From: Xanthomonas floridensis
Lineage (GTDB): Bacteria > Pseudomonadota > Gammaproteobacteria > Xanthomonadales > Xanthomonadaceae
DNA: 64,000 bases
NCBI RefSeq assembly: GCF_001642575.1
Contig: NZ_LXNG01000009.1
Coordinates: 1 to 64,000, forward strand
Direction of reading: 5' to 3'
Shown here: piece after piece, positions 28,232 through 37,182 of the stretch
Numbering within the stretch: the stretch's first letter is position 1
How the letters are laid out: every line of letters begins with the position of its first letter
Program-made: the position numbers and the translations under genes
The notes under the pieces: model-generated
Databases searched by the model: none
What the model was told of the DNA's origin: nothing
Seen by the model: only the letters and a program-made list of their open reading frames with translations

Positions 28232-29719
28232 ATGACTTCGATTCGCATGACATTGACCGCGATCGCGGTGGCTGGCGTGTTGTCCGGCTGCACGCTGGCG
28301 CCGCGCTATACCCGGCCCGATGCACCGGTCCCGGCCAGCTTTGCCGGCACCGACGCATCCACTGCTACCGGAGACAGCGCCAGCGATCCGGCGCGCGCGG
28401 TGGCCGATATCGGCTGGCGCGAGGTATTCACCGACCCGGCGTTGCAGCAGGTGATCGCGCTGGCGCTGCAGAACAACCGCGACCTGCGCGTGGCGGCGCT
28501 CAATATCGAGGTGGCACGGGCGCAATACCGCGTGGATCGCACATCGCTGCTGCCGGCCATCGACGGCACCGGCACCGCCAACAACTCGCGCACGCCTGCC
28601 GAACTGGCCGTGCCCGGCCAGCCGCAGCCGTTGCGTAGCTACAGCGCCAGCGTGGGCATCAGTTCCTACGAACTGGATCTGTTCGGGCGCGTGCGCAGCC
28701 TCAAGGAGCAGGCCCTGCAGCAATTCCTGTCCACCGCCGAGGCGCGCCGCAGCGCCCACATCAGCCTGGTGGCGGAGGTGGCCACTGCGTACCTGACCCT
28801 GGCCGCCGATCAGGCATCGCTGCAGCTGGCGCAGTCCACCCTCAGCAGCCAGAGCGACAGTTACCGCCTGCAGCAACGCAGCTTCGAGCTGGGCGTGGCT
28901 TCGCAGCTCACCCTGCGCCAGGCGCAAACCACGGTGGAGAGTGCGCGCGTGGATGTGGAGCGCTATACCGCGCAAGTGGCGCAGGATCGCAATGCGCTGG
29001 TGCTGCTGGTCGGCACGCAGCTGCCGGACGCGTTGTTGCCGCACGCCTTGCCCGACAGCGCCAGCGTGGAAGGCAGTGTGCTGGCCAGCGTTCCGGCCGG
29101 CGTGTCCTCGCAGCTGCTGCAGCGTCGCCCGGACATCCTGGAGGCCGAACGCAACCTGCGCGCGGCCAATGCCAATATCGGCGCGGCACGCGCGGCGTTC
29201 TTCCCCAGCATCAGCCTGACCGGGTCGCTGGGCTCGTCCAGTAACAGCCTGTCGAACCTGTTCGACGCGGGCACGCGCGCGTGGAGTTTCGTGCCCACGT
29301 TGACCTTGCCGATCTTCAATGCCGGGCGTCATCGCGCCAACCTGGACATGGCCAAGGCCAATCGCGAGATCGAGGTGGCCCGCTACGAGAAATCCATCCA
29401 GAGCGCGTTCCGCGAAGTGTCCGATGCGCTCGCGCAGCGCGACACGCTGGGCCGGCAGCTGCAGGCGCAACAGGCCCTGGTCGATGCCACCGCCGACAGC
29501 TACCGCCTGTCGCAGGCACGCTTCGAACGCGGCATCGACAGCTATCTGCAGGCGCTGGATGCGCAGCGCTCGCTATACAGCGCGCAGCAGACATTGATTG
29601 CGACGCAGTTGTCGCGCGTCACCAACCTGGTGACGTTCTACAAGGCGATGGGCGGTGGATGGCTACAGACCGGCGCGACGGACGTGGCCAGCACCGCCAC
29701 GGGGCAGCCCCGTGGATGA
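28232..29719 (+). CDS. smeF: Outer-membrane efflux channel (SmeF/OprM type)
   Basis: The 495-residue protein has a lipoprotein signal with lipobox VLSGC and the start [17 protein letters not shown] typical of NodT/OprM factors. Two repeated TolC-like helical halves follow, with [23 protein letters not shown] beginning the second half. It completes a tripartite pump with the two preceding genes. The last 8 bases overlap the start of a second TetR gene, so translation of both is probably coupled. Confidence 0.93.
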   Translation: MTSIRMTLTAIAVAGVLSGCTLAPRYTRPDAPVPASFAGTDASTATGDSASDPARAVADIGWREVFTDPALQQVIALALQNNRDLRVAALNIEVARAQYRVDRTSLLPAIDGTGTANNSRTPAELAVPGQPQPLRSYSASVGISSYELDLFGRVRSLKEQALQQFLSTAEARRSAHISLVAEVATAYLTLAADQASLQLAQSTLSSQSDSYRLQQRSFELGVASQLTLRQAQTTVESARVDVERYTAQVAQDRNALVLLVGTQLPDALLPHALPDSASVEGSVLASVPAGVSSQLLQRRPDILEAERNLRAANANIGAARAAFFPSISLTGSLGSSSNSLSNLFDAGTRAWSFVPTLTLPIFNAGRHRANLDMAKANREIEVARYEKSIQSAFREVSDALAQRDTLGRQLQAQQALVDATADSYRLSQARFERGIDSYLQALDAQRSLYSAQQTLIATQLSRVTNLVTFYKAMGGGWLQTGATDVASTATGQPRG

Positions 29720-30398
29720 GCCCGAGCCGGCCCCTGGGCCGCCACCGGCACCCACGCCAGGCGGCAAACGCGCTGCGATCCTGGCTGCCGCGCAGCGGCT
29801 GTTTCAGCGCGAAGGCGTCGAGCGGATCAGCATGGACACCATTGCCGAGCAGGCGCGCGTCTCCAAGGCGACGGTCTATGCGTACTTCGCATCCAAGGAG
29901 CTGCTGTTTCGCACCACGCTGGAGGCTGCGGCGCATGCGGCTTGCAGCCAGTGGACCGCGCTGCTGGTCATGGACGGCGCACTGGAGCCACGCCTGATCG
30001 CCGTTGCAGACGCAGTGCAGCGTATGGCGAGCCGCCGCGCGCTGGACGATACCGCCTACGCACTGGTGCGCCCACCACTGCTGCCCGCGCAGATGCGCGA
30101 GGAAACGTGGGTGCTGTGCTTCGAGCGCTATGACGACATGATGCGCGCGCTGCTGGCGCGCGAGGTGGCCCGGGGCGTGCTGGCCATCGACAACCTGGCC
30201 GATGCCTCGGTGCATTTCTTCGGCCTGGCGACCGGCATGCCGCCCAGCGCGGCCGCACGCGCCGGCCAGTTACAGACAGGCGCCGGATCTGCAGCGGCAT
30301 ATCTCAGGGGCGCGGTGGCGGTGTTCATGCGTGCCTACCGCCCAGGCACGCTGACACTGGCGGCCAAGCCATCGCGGGAGGTGCCTGGAGGCTTCTAG
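29712..30398 (+). CDS. TetR-family regulator at the end of the efflux operon
   Basis: The 228-residue regulator has a proline-rich N terminus (about 17 residues), then a TetR DNA-binding domain ([39 protein letters not shown]) and a C-terminal TetR_C-type domain with [18 protein letters not shown]. The GTG start at 29712 overlaps the channel gene by 8 bases. It would be coproduced with the pump and could add a feedback loop, in addition to the divergent repressor at the other end. The target is unknown. Confidence 0.8.
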   Translation: MDEPEPAPGPPPAPTPGGKRAAILAAAQRLFQREGVERISMDTIAEQARVSKATVYAYFASKELLFRTTLEAAAHAACSQWTALLVMDGALEPRLIAVADAVQRMASRRALDDTAYALVRPPLLPAQMREETWVLCFERYDDMMRALLAREVARGVLAIDNLADASVHFFGLATGMPPSAAARAGQLQTGAGSAAAYLRGAVAVFMRAYRPGTLTLAAKPSREVPGGF

Positions 30399-30486
30399 GC
30401 AACTGCAGGCGCGGCGGCCGCGGGCATGCTTGGGTGCCGATGGCGCGCCACCATCGCCCGCCAGGTTGAATGCCAGGCGCTCATAA

Positions 30487-30909
<423 letters not shown>

Positions 30910-30915
30910 CGCGCT

Positions 30916-31815
30916 TCAGCGTGGCAGATCGTGGCGCAGCGCATCGATCACCACCTTGAGTGCCGATGAGGACTGCCGGCGGCTCGGGTAGTAAGCGTAA
31001 TAGCCGTCGAACGGGTCGCACCAGTCGTCCAGCACGCGGCGCAGCTGGCCGCTGGCGATGTGCTCCCGCACCATGGTTTCCGGTAGATAGGCCAGCCCTG
31101 CGCCTGCCAGCGCGGCGCGCAGGATCGCGCTGCTGCCATTGAAGGTCCATTGCCCGTGCACGCGCACCTTGAGCGCGCGCCCATCCTTTTCGAAGTCCCA
31201 GGCCAGCAGGCCGCCGTGGGTGGGCAGGCGCAGGCCGATGCAGTTGTGCTGGGCCAGATCGGCCGGCACCGCGGGGATGGTGTGATGCACGAAATAGCCC
31301 GGGACCGCCACCACGGCCATGCGCTGGCGTGGGCTGATCGGCACCGCGATCATGTCCTTGGCGACCTGGTCGCCCAGGCGGATCCCGATGTCGTAGCGCT
31401 CGGCGACGATATCGGCCAGTCCGTAGTCCACGGTCAGTTCGACATTGAGGTCGGGGTACTTCGGCAGCAGTGTGCACAGCGCCGGCCACACGTAAGCGTC
31501 GGCGGCATGGCCGGCGGTGGTGATGCGGATGGTGCCGGCCGGCGTGTCGCGGAAATCGGTGAGCGCGGACAGTTCGTCGTCGATTTCCTGCAGGCGTGGC
31601 GCCACCGTGTCGAACAGGCGCTCACCGGCTTCGGTCATCGACACGCTGCGCGTGGTGCGGGTCAGCAGGCGGATGCCCAGCCGCGTTTCCAGGGCGCGCA
31701 CGGTATGGCTCAGTGCCGATTGCGAGACGCCCAGCTGCGCCGCTGCGCGGGTGAAGCTGCCTTCGCGCGCCACCGTGACGAAGACCTGCAGGTCGTTGAG
31801 GTTTTCCCGAGCCAT
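30916..31815 (-). CDS. LysR-family transcriptional regulator
   Basis: The 299-residue protein has the LysR helix-turn-helix (SFTRAAAQLGVSQSALSHTVRALE) and the substrate-binding domain. It belongs to the group whose members end with DGYYAYYPSRRQSSSALKVVIDALR, often next to aldo/keto reductase or cupin genes. The start MARENLNDLQVFV is chosen over a longer frame because it is the usual length. Its natural target may have been the now truncated reductase or the divergent cupin gene. The effector is unknown. Confidence 0.87.
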   Translation of the reverse strand: MARENLNDLQVFVTVAREGSFTRAAAQLGVSQSALSHTVRALETRLGIRLLTRTTRSVSMTEAGERLFDTVAPRLQEIDDELSALTDFRDTPAGTIRITTAGHAADAYVWPALCTLLPKYPDLNVELTVDYGLADIVAERYDIGIRLGDQVAKDMIAVPISPRQRMAVVAVPGYFVHHTIPAVPADLAQHNCIGLRLPTHGGLLAWDFEKDGRALKVRVHGQWTFNGSSAILRAALAGAGLAYLPETMVREHIASGQLRRVLDDWCDPFDGYYAYYPSRRQSSSALKVVIDALRHDLPR

Positions 31816-32158
31816 TGCTGCCAGTGCCCGCTTCAGGCATGCCATTCATGCGGCAGGCATCATGCGCGATGGTGCGTGATGGCTTCAACGCCGCTGCGGA
31901 TGCAGCGCGGCGTGGCTGCATTGATGCATGGGGTTTCTAGCAGCATGCGCGATTGGCGGGTAAGTGTGGCGGTGCAGGCACGCTACAGTGCGTGCAACTG
32001 GAGTCGGCACCGGTCGCGTACACCCAGTCGTTGCCCGCACGGCGGGCGTGCCGCGGTGGTGGGCTACCGGCCGCCACCAGCCGCGCCGTCTCTGGCGTTG
32101 GCTGTCATCCCCGGACGCGTTGGCCTGGCCGCGCGCACTGCACCCAAGGAGCACCGCA
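31816..32158. other. Divergent interval between the LysR and cupin genes
   Basis: No gene is seen in these 343 bases. An ATGCC-N12-GGCAT inverted repeat (31839-31860) beside a GGCATGCC palindrome (31837-31844), just upstream of the LysR start, could be a LysR site but is weak. AAGGA (32147-32151) serves the cupin gene. Confidence 0.35.
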
Positions 32159-32647
32159 ATGCATCTGTTCGCAACTGCAATATCGTTATCGATGATGGCC
32201 GCCACCGCGACAGGCGGTGAGGGGCAGGGGAGCGCCACAGGCACGCCGATCCGCGTGAGCAAGGCCGGTGGCGCCGCATCGGCGGTGGGTCCGGCCGATT
32301 ACTTCACCGGCAAGGTGCGCATCGATGCACCGTTTCAGGCCGATGCACCGGCGCGGGTGGGCGGCGCCACCGTCACGTTCGAGCCGGGTGCGCGCACCGC
32401 ATGGCACACGCATCCGCTGGGGCAGACGCTGATCGTCACTGCCGGCGCGGGGCGCGTGCAGGAATGGGGCAAGCCGGCGCAGGACATTCGCCCCGGCGAC
32501 ATCGTATGGATCCCGCCGGGGGTCAAGCATTGGCATGGCGCCAACGCGACCGTGGCGATGTCGCATATCGCCATCGCCGAGGCAGTGGACGGCTCGCCGG
32601 TGACCTGGCTGGAGCAGGTCACCGACGCGCAGTACGCCGCCGACTGA
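32159..32647 (+). CDS. Cupin-domain protein, probably exported
   Basis: The 162-residue protein has a short N-terminal hydrophobic stretch ([20 protein letters not shown]) that may be a signal peptide. A single conserved cupin barrel follows with both motifs: [18 protein letters not shown] (metal-binding His residues) and [17 protein letters not shown]. It resembles the (R)-mandelonitrile lyase/carboxymuconolactone-type cupins found next to LysR and reductase genes. The reaction cannot be stated. AAGGAGC precedes the ATG at a good distance. Confidence 0.8.
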   Translation: MHLFATAISLSMMAATATGGEGQGSATGTPIRVSKAGGAASAVGPADYFTGKVRIDAPFQADAPARVGGATVTFEPGARTAWHTHPLGQTLIVTAGAGRVQEWGKPAQDIRPGDIVWIPPGVKHWHGANATVAMSHIAIAEAVDGSPVTWLEQVTDAQYAAD

Positions 32648-32798
32648 GGTGAGCCGCCCGCCGATGCTGCCGTGCCGCAATGTGGAGGGTGGTTGCCGCG
32701 CGGGCAGGCTGTGCGCTGGCAGCTGGCAGCCGGTCGCGGTGACAGCCGTGGCGTACAGGTGATCGGCGTGCCGTGACCGCGCCAGGCAGCCGGCGTGC

Positions 32799-33707
32799 CT
32801 ATGCCAGTTCGGCAGCATCCGGTGTGTTCGCGCGCAGCCGCTGCGCATCGCGTGCCGGCGGCTCGCCCAGGATGCGCGCGTAGTCGCGGCTGAATTGCGA
32901 GGCGCTTTCGTAGCCGACGCGGAAGCCCGCGTCGGCAGCGGTCAGCGCCTCGGCCACCATCAACCGGCGTGCCTCGTGCACGCGCAGATGCGAGCGGTAT
33001 TCCAGCGGCGTCATCGAGGTCACCGCCTTGAAATGCGCATGGAAGGTGGAACGGCTCATCGCCGACAGATCGGCTATCTGCTCGATACTGAAGCGCTGCG
33101 CATAGTGTTCGCGCAACCACACGATGGCCTTGGAGATCTGGTTGAGCCGGCTGTCGGCGATCGCCATCTGGCGCACGACTGCATTGGCGGGGTCGGCCAT
33201 CAGGCGATAGAGCAATTCGCGCGTGACCAGCGGGGCGAGTGCGGCGATCTCCTGCGGTCGGTCGAGCAGGCCTGCCAGCCGCACCGCGGTATCGTACAGC
33301 TGCGGTGTGCTGCGGTTGAGCAACAGGCCGGCGCCAGCGGTGTCGCGCTGCGGCTCGGCAAGTTCCGGATGGTGGATCGCCAGTTCGCTGAGCACCGCCG
33401 TGTCCAGGTCCAGGCAGAAGCACAGATACGGTTGCTCGGCGCTGGCCTCGACCACCGAGCCGACGATGGGCAGATCCACCGAGGCCACCAGATACATCTC
33501 GGGGTGATAGTGAAATGCCTGCGCGCCCAGCATCGCCCGTTTGCGCCCTTGCGCCACCAGGCACAGCATCGGCGTATAGACGGTGGGAATGGATACCGTC
33601 CGGGTGGAGCTGCGCATGATCTGCAGCCCGGTAATCGGGGTGGCATGCATCCCGTCGGCAGGTGCGTGGCGCAGCAGCAGGGTGCTCAACTCGGTCAGCG
33701 AAGACAT
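32799..33707 (-). CDS. AraC-family transcriptional regulator
   Basis: The 302-residue protein has the AraC N-terminal cupin-like arm domain ([23 protein letters not shown] region) and a C-terminal double helix-turn-helix ([23 protein letters not shown] and [22 protein letters not shown]). This subgroup often regulates oxidoreductase and efflux genes. The [11 protein letters not shown] start is chosen because the longer frame adds an unlikely leader. It may have controlled the eroded genes around it. Confidence 0.85.
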   Translation of the reverse strand: MSSLTELSTLLLRHAPADGMHATPITGLQIMRSSTRTVSIPTVYTPMLCLVAQGRKRAMLGAQAFHYHPEMYLVASVDLPIVGSVVEASAEQPYLCFCLDLDTAVLSELAIHHPELAEPQRDTAGAGLLLNRSTPQLYDTAVRLAGLLDRPQEIAALAPLVTRELLYRLMADPANAVVRQMAIADSRLNQISKAIVWLREHYAQRFSIEQIADLSAMSRSTFHAHFKAVTSMTPLEYRSHLRVHEARRLMVAEALTAADAGFRVGYESASQFSRDYARILGEPPARDAQRLRANTPDAAELA

Positions 33708-33920
33708 GCAGAACTCGTCAATGGCGCAGGGCGGCCTGGCCGCGATGGGCCCATCGTACAAGAGCGCCGGTCACGCAGCCGCCACGAGACCAAGCTGCAA
33801 GGCGAGCACGCGGCCGGTGTCAGTGACGGGCGCGGCCAGTGCAGTGGCCCGCCGCGGCGGTGATAGGGCGCTCACGTGCGGGCCGTATCATGGGCCTCCA
33901 GCCAGTGCCTGTAGCGCCCA

Positions 33921-34124
33921 ATGCCCGCCAAACCTTCGATCCTGCCGACGCCGACCAGCCCCGCCGAGTGGAAGAAGCTGGAAGCCGCCGCCACCGCAGA
34001 GCTCGCCCGTCGCACCGAGCAGGCACATCTGCAAATCCTTGGCTTGTTGACCACCCACGGCCACCTGCTCAGCGATGCGCAGCGCCGCAGTCTGCACACG
34101 CGGCTGCGGCGCGCCGGGCGCTGA
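33921..34124 (+). CDS. Small hypothetical protein, 67 residues
   Basis: Not recognised. The ORF encodes MPAKPSILPTPTSPAEWKKL followed by a charged, probably helical rest ending in RSLHTRLRRAGR. The third-position GC is like that of coding genes and the helix has regular heptads, but there is no strong ribosome binding site. It could be a real small gene or chance. Confidence 0.4.
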   Translation: MPAKPSILPTPTSPAEWKKLEAAATAELARRTEQAHLQILGLLTTHGHLLSDAQRRSLHTRLRRAGR

Positions 34125-34414
34125 CGGTTCAAGGCGAGCAGGAAGGGCGCGCGCCCGCGATCCTGTCCCCGATGCGAACCCTCGCCTTGGTTCAAAGCCG
34201 ATGCACTACGCGATGTCATCGCCATGGGTGTCGGCAAGGCGTATCGCTGCCATACCGCGCCGGAGCACCCGCTGCGCATCAGAGATCCATTGCAGGTGCC
34301 TGCATCGCCGGCTTGCGATTTCAGCAGCGACGCTGCAATCGCGTATCAAGCCCGGCGCCCTGATCACAGCGCGGTACGCTAACGGCCGCGCATGCGGGAA
34401 CAGTGCAATCGGCG

Positions 34415-34500
34415 CTAGGTCGCTGCCTCCCACAGCGGTCGCTTGCCCAGACGCTGCAGCAGGAATTCCACGAAGGCGCGCACGCGATGTGGCTGCAACT
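34415..34500 (-). pseudogene. 3' end of a LysR-family gene (remnant)
   Basis: Read on the minus strand, this stretch encodes LQPHRVRAFVEFLLQRLGKR followed by PLWEAAT and a stop. RVRAFVEFL is the usual C-terminal ending of LysR regulators. Everything upstream is missing, and the sequence passes directly into an MFS fragment on the other strand at about 34500. Confidence 0.75.
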
Positions 34501-34502
34501 GG

Positions 34503-35028
34503 CGTGCGGTGTTCACCTACATCCAGCCATTGCTGGTGCAGGTGAGCGGGTTTGCACAAGCGGCGGTGTCGCCGGTGCTGCTGGTGTTTGGCGGGGGCAT
34601 GATCGTCGGCAACCTGCTGGGCGGGCGGCTGGCCGACCGCCGCCTTGCTGGGAGCCTGGCGGCCCTGGTGCTGGTCCTGGGCGCGATGGGGTTGGTGCTG
34701 CACAACCGGACCGCGATGGTGGTGTTCGTCGGGCTGCTGGGAGTGGCCGCCTTCGCCACCGTCGCGCCCTTGCAGCTGCGCGTGCTGGAACGCGCGCGCG
34801 GCACCGGGCAGAACCTGGCATCCAGCCGGAACATCGCGGCATTCAACCTGGGCAATGCGCTGGGGGGCGTGGCTGGGCGGGATGGTGATCGCCACCCGGG
34901 CTGGCTTGGTCGCGACCCTGTGGGTGGCAGCACTGCCGACCGCGGTTGGCCTGGGTATCGCGTTGTGGAGCGTGCACCTGCAACGTCGTCGCGCCCACTG
35001 CCCGGGGGCGTGTCTGCCGGCGCAGTGA
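34503..35028 (+). pseudogene. MFS transporter, 3' half with frameshift
   Basis: The fragment encodes the last five or six helices of a sugar-efflux/AraJ-like MFS transporter, from FTYIQPLLVQVSGFAQAAVS through VFGGGMIVGNLLGGRLADRR. A run of six G at 34862-34867 breaks the frame; with five G it would read NALGAWLGGMVIATRAGL to a stop at 35028. The first half is absent. Together with the LysR tail it looks like one deletion that removed the 5' ends and the shared promoter of a divergent gene pair. Confidence 0.8.
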
Positions 35029-35279
35029 GCGAACGCTGCACACCCGCCCCCGCCGCTGGACAACGCGCCTGGCGCTGGCTTCTACGCACCCACATCGCGC
35101 CTCGCGCAGCACGTGCTGCCAGCACCGGCAGCACGTGCGCACGCACATTCTTCACTCTCAGTAGCACTGCAATGGAAACACGTTTGCAATCAACTGGCTG
35201 CTGCAGCGGCCAACCGTGAGTACGCTATTGATCGGCGCCCGCAATGACATGCACATTTCGAATTCCTCCTTTTTTTCGC

Positions 35280-35352
35280 CATTGCTTGCGAGTATGTCGT
35301 CGGCCTCGAGCGTCCAGCGCCCGGCAGCGGATTCGTCCAGAAAGGCATTCCA
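35280..35352 (-). pseudogene. Fragment of a protease P-domain
   Basis: The minus strand encodes NAFLDESAAGRWTLEADD, which matches the NAFLDERAQGVWTLEVTD end of the intact S8 protease. It is a separate, very short relic to the left of the larger decayed copy. Confidence 0.65.
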
Positions 35353-35398
35353 TGGCAACGACCGCAGACATCACCGAGCCGGAAGCGTTGCGTTCGCG

Positions 35399-36371
35399 TC
35401 AGTGCCCCACACTGCGTAGCTTGAAGTCCTGCAGCACTGCAGTGACGGTCAACCCGGTCACGTCAGTGACTTCCAGTGTCCAGTTCCCTTTCGACCGTTC
35501 GTCCAGAAATGCATTGCTGGAGGTCAGGTCGATATAGAACCCGGTCTTTGGCGTAGGCGGTGGCATCCAGTGCCGAGAACGGCGTAAGGACATGGCTGCG
35601 GGTCCCGCTGGGGGGACTCGAGCACCACTTGCTGATCGGTCGGTGTGCGATGTGTCGTGGCAAGCGAAAGTTGCACCGGCCCGCCAATGTGACGTAGATG
35701 CCTCCCAGCCCGGCGCGGGTGGAGTGCATCGATGTCTCCCAGGACTGCTGCTCCTGTTGCGGAAAATCCACGTAGAACGCGGCCGGCTAGGCCCAGCTAG
35801 TGTTGAAGATGTCGATGGCTTTCGCTTCGAACCCATCGCTCCAGGCATAACGCACGCTGGCCAGGCTCCTGGACGCATCGCGGGCATCGAAATCGAAACC
35901 CGCAAGCATCGCTTCGGGCGGCGCTCCGCGGCCACCCCGGCCAGTCCAGCCGACGGCGGCGATGATGCCCGCAGCAGGGGTGCCATGCGGCGTTAACGGA
36001 TCGGTGGGGGGACGTCAGGCGACCCGGTCTCGAAGTTGTAGGAGCCGTTCGGGATGATGTTGTCGGCCAGGTCTTCATGGCCCAGCTCCAGTCCGTCATC
36101 TACCACGCCCACGCCTCTGCCCCGTAAGCCAAGCTCATGCAGAATCTCCACGTCCATGTCCACGCCTGCAACCGGACGGATGTCATCGGTGACCTGCTGG
36201 CCCCGGTTCGAGATATGCCGCTGCTACCGCAGCAATGGATCGTCGGCAGCTGCACGCAATGCGGACCCGGGAGCCGCCTTGACGGCCGTCACCGCCAGCA
36301 GCAGCGAGGGGGCGATCAGCGGCATATCAATCACGAGCAAGCGCTGGCGTTTGCCAACAAGGTGCATGCCA
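35399..36371 (-). pseudogene. Decayed copy of the S8/P-domain protease
   Basis: Pieces in different frames match the intact protease at 37183-38997. The N-terminal part has VAGVDMDVEILHELGLRGRG and GLELGHEDLADNIIPNGSYN, with the His region changed to PHGTPAAGI. A stop follows ...DIFNTSW, and the region with the catalytic Ser is deleted. The sequence then jumps to the C-terminal P-domain (NAFLDERSKGNWTLEVTD, ending FKLRSVGH). It is clearly not functional and arose by tandem duplication. Confidence 0.85.
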
Positions 36372-36551
36372 TCTCTCTTCGGTCGATGACGGGGTGATGT
36401 CGGGCGAAGCCGGGACCAGTCACCGGTGCGTGCGCAGGCGACACCGCGCTGTCGCTTGCCTGTGCGCTGCAGTGACAGTGAACAATGTGGGTAGATGCGT
36501 CTGCGAGCCGCCCGCCGCGTCCTTGAGCGACAGGCGGCCTGCTGCTGTGTG

Positions 36552-37181
36552 CTACATCGGTTGCATGACCGATTGCTGCACCACCAGCGCCGCCTGGATG
36601 CCAGGCTGGCTGGCGCGTAGACGGGTCAGCGCCTGTTGCGTCTTCTCGATCGAGGGATAGGCAATCACTGCGCTGTTGTCGATCCGCGAGGTATACACGA
36701 TCCGCCCGCCGGAACTGTTCGCCAGCGCGGTGGCACTGTCTGGCGTGGCATTGGTCAGCTTGAGCTGTGGTTGGACCAGTACCACACGCCCATTACGTTC
36801 GTTCACTGCCGCGGCGAGCATGCGTTCGGTGGTGGCATTCGATGTGGAAGCGAGGGTGGATGCACTCCGCGCAGCGTTGGTTGACGGAAGCACTACCGCA
36901 TACGGGCCGATCCGCGCGGCGACCTTGCCAGTGGAAGATGCTGCTGTGCTGCTGAGACGTGCCCTTGCGGCAACCGCGGGAGGAGTGGCAGAGCGTTCGT
37001 CCGGCGCGGGGTCGGAGACCACCATGCCAGGCAACATGCGATAGGTGTCGCTTCCGGACTTGAACCGCGCGCCAGTGGCCGCGGCGCTAAGCGCCTGCGC
37101 ATCCATGTATTGGCCAGCGGAAGCGACACCACCGGTAGCCAATGCTGCGATCAATACCGAACTGAGAAATGTGGTTTTCAT
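36552..37181 (-). CDS. Secreted protein, possible I9-like propeptide/inhibitor
   Basis: The 209-residue protein has a clear signal peptide (MKTTFLSSVLIAALATGGVA, cleaved near SAG). The middle is Ala/Ser/Thr-rich and low in complexity. The last 75 residues (RVVLVQPQLKL, then GGRIVYTSRIDNSAVIAY and a PGIQAALVVQQ ending) have the pattern of inhibitor I9/subtilisin propeptides: strand, helix, GG, strand, helix, strand ending in a hydrophobic V-Q pair. It starts one base after the stop of the S8 protease gene, in the same operon. A trans-acting chaperone or inhibitor of the protease is my inference, not an established match. Confidence 0.6.
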   Translation of the reverse strand: MKTTFLSSVLIAALATGGVASAGQYMDAQALSAAATGARFKSGSDTYRMLPGMVVSDPAPDERSATPPAVAARARLSSTAASSTGKVAARIGPYAVVLPSTNAARSASTLASTSNATTERMLAAAVNERNGRVVLVQPQLKLTNATPDSATALANSSGGRIVYTSRIDNSAVIAYPSIEKTQQALTRLRASQPGIQAALVVQQSVMQPM

Positions 37182-37182
37182 G

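Noticed and set aside
25078-28293. Open frame of over 1,000 codons antisense to the RND pump gene
   Set aside because: High third-position GC in the real gene makes the opposite strand open. The product is His/Gln-rich and unlike any family.
31837-31860. ATGCC-N12-GGCAT inverted repeat as a LysR binding site
   Set aside because: It lies nearly on the LysR start and matches the T-N11-A pattern only loosely, so it is not listed as a site.
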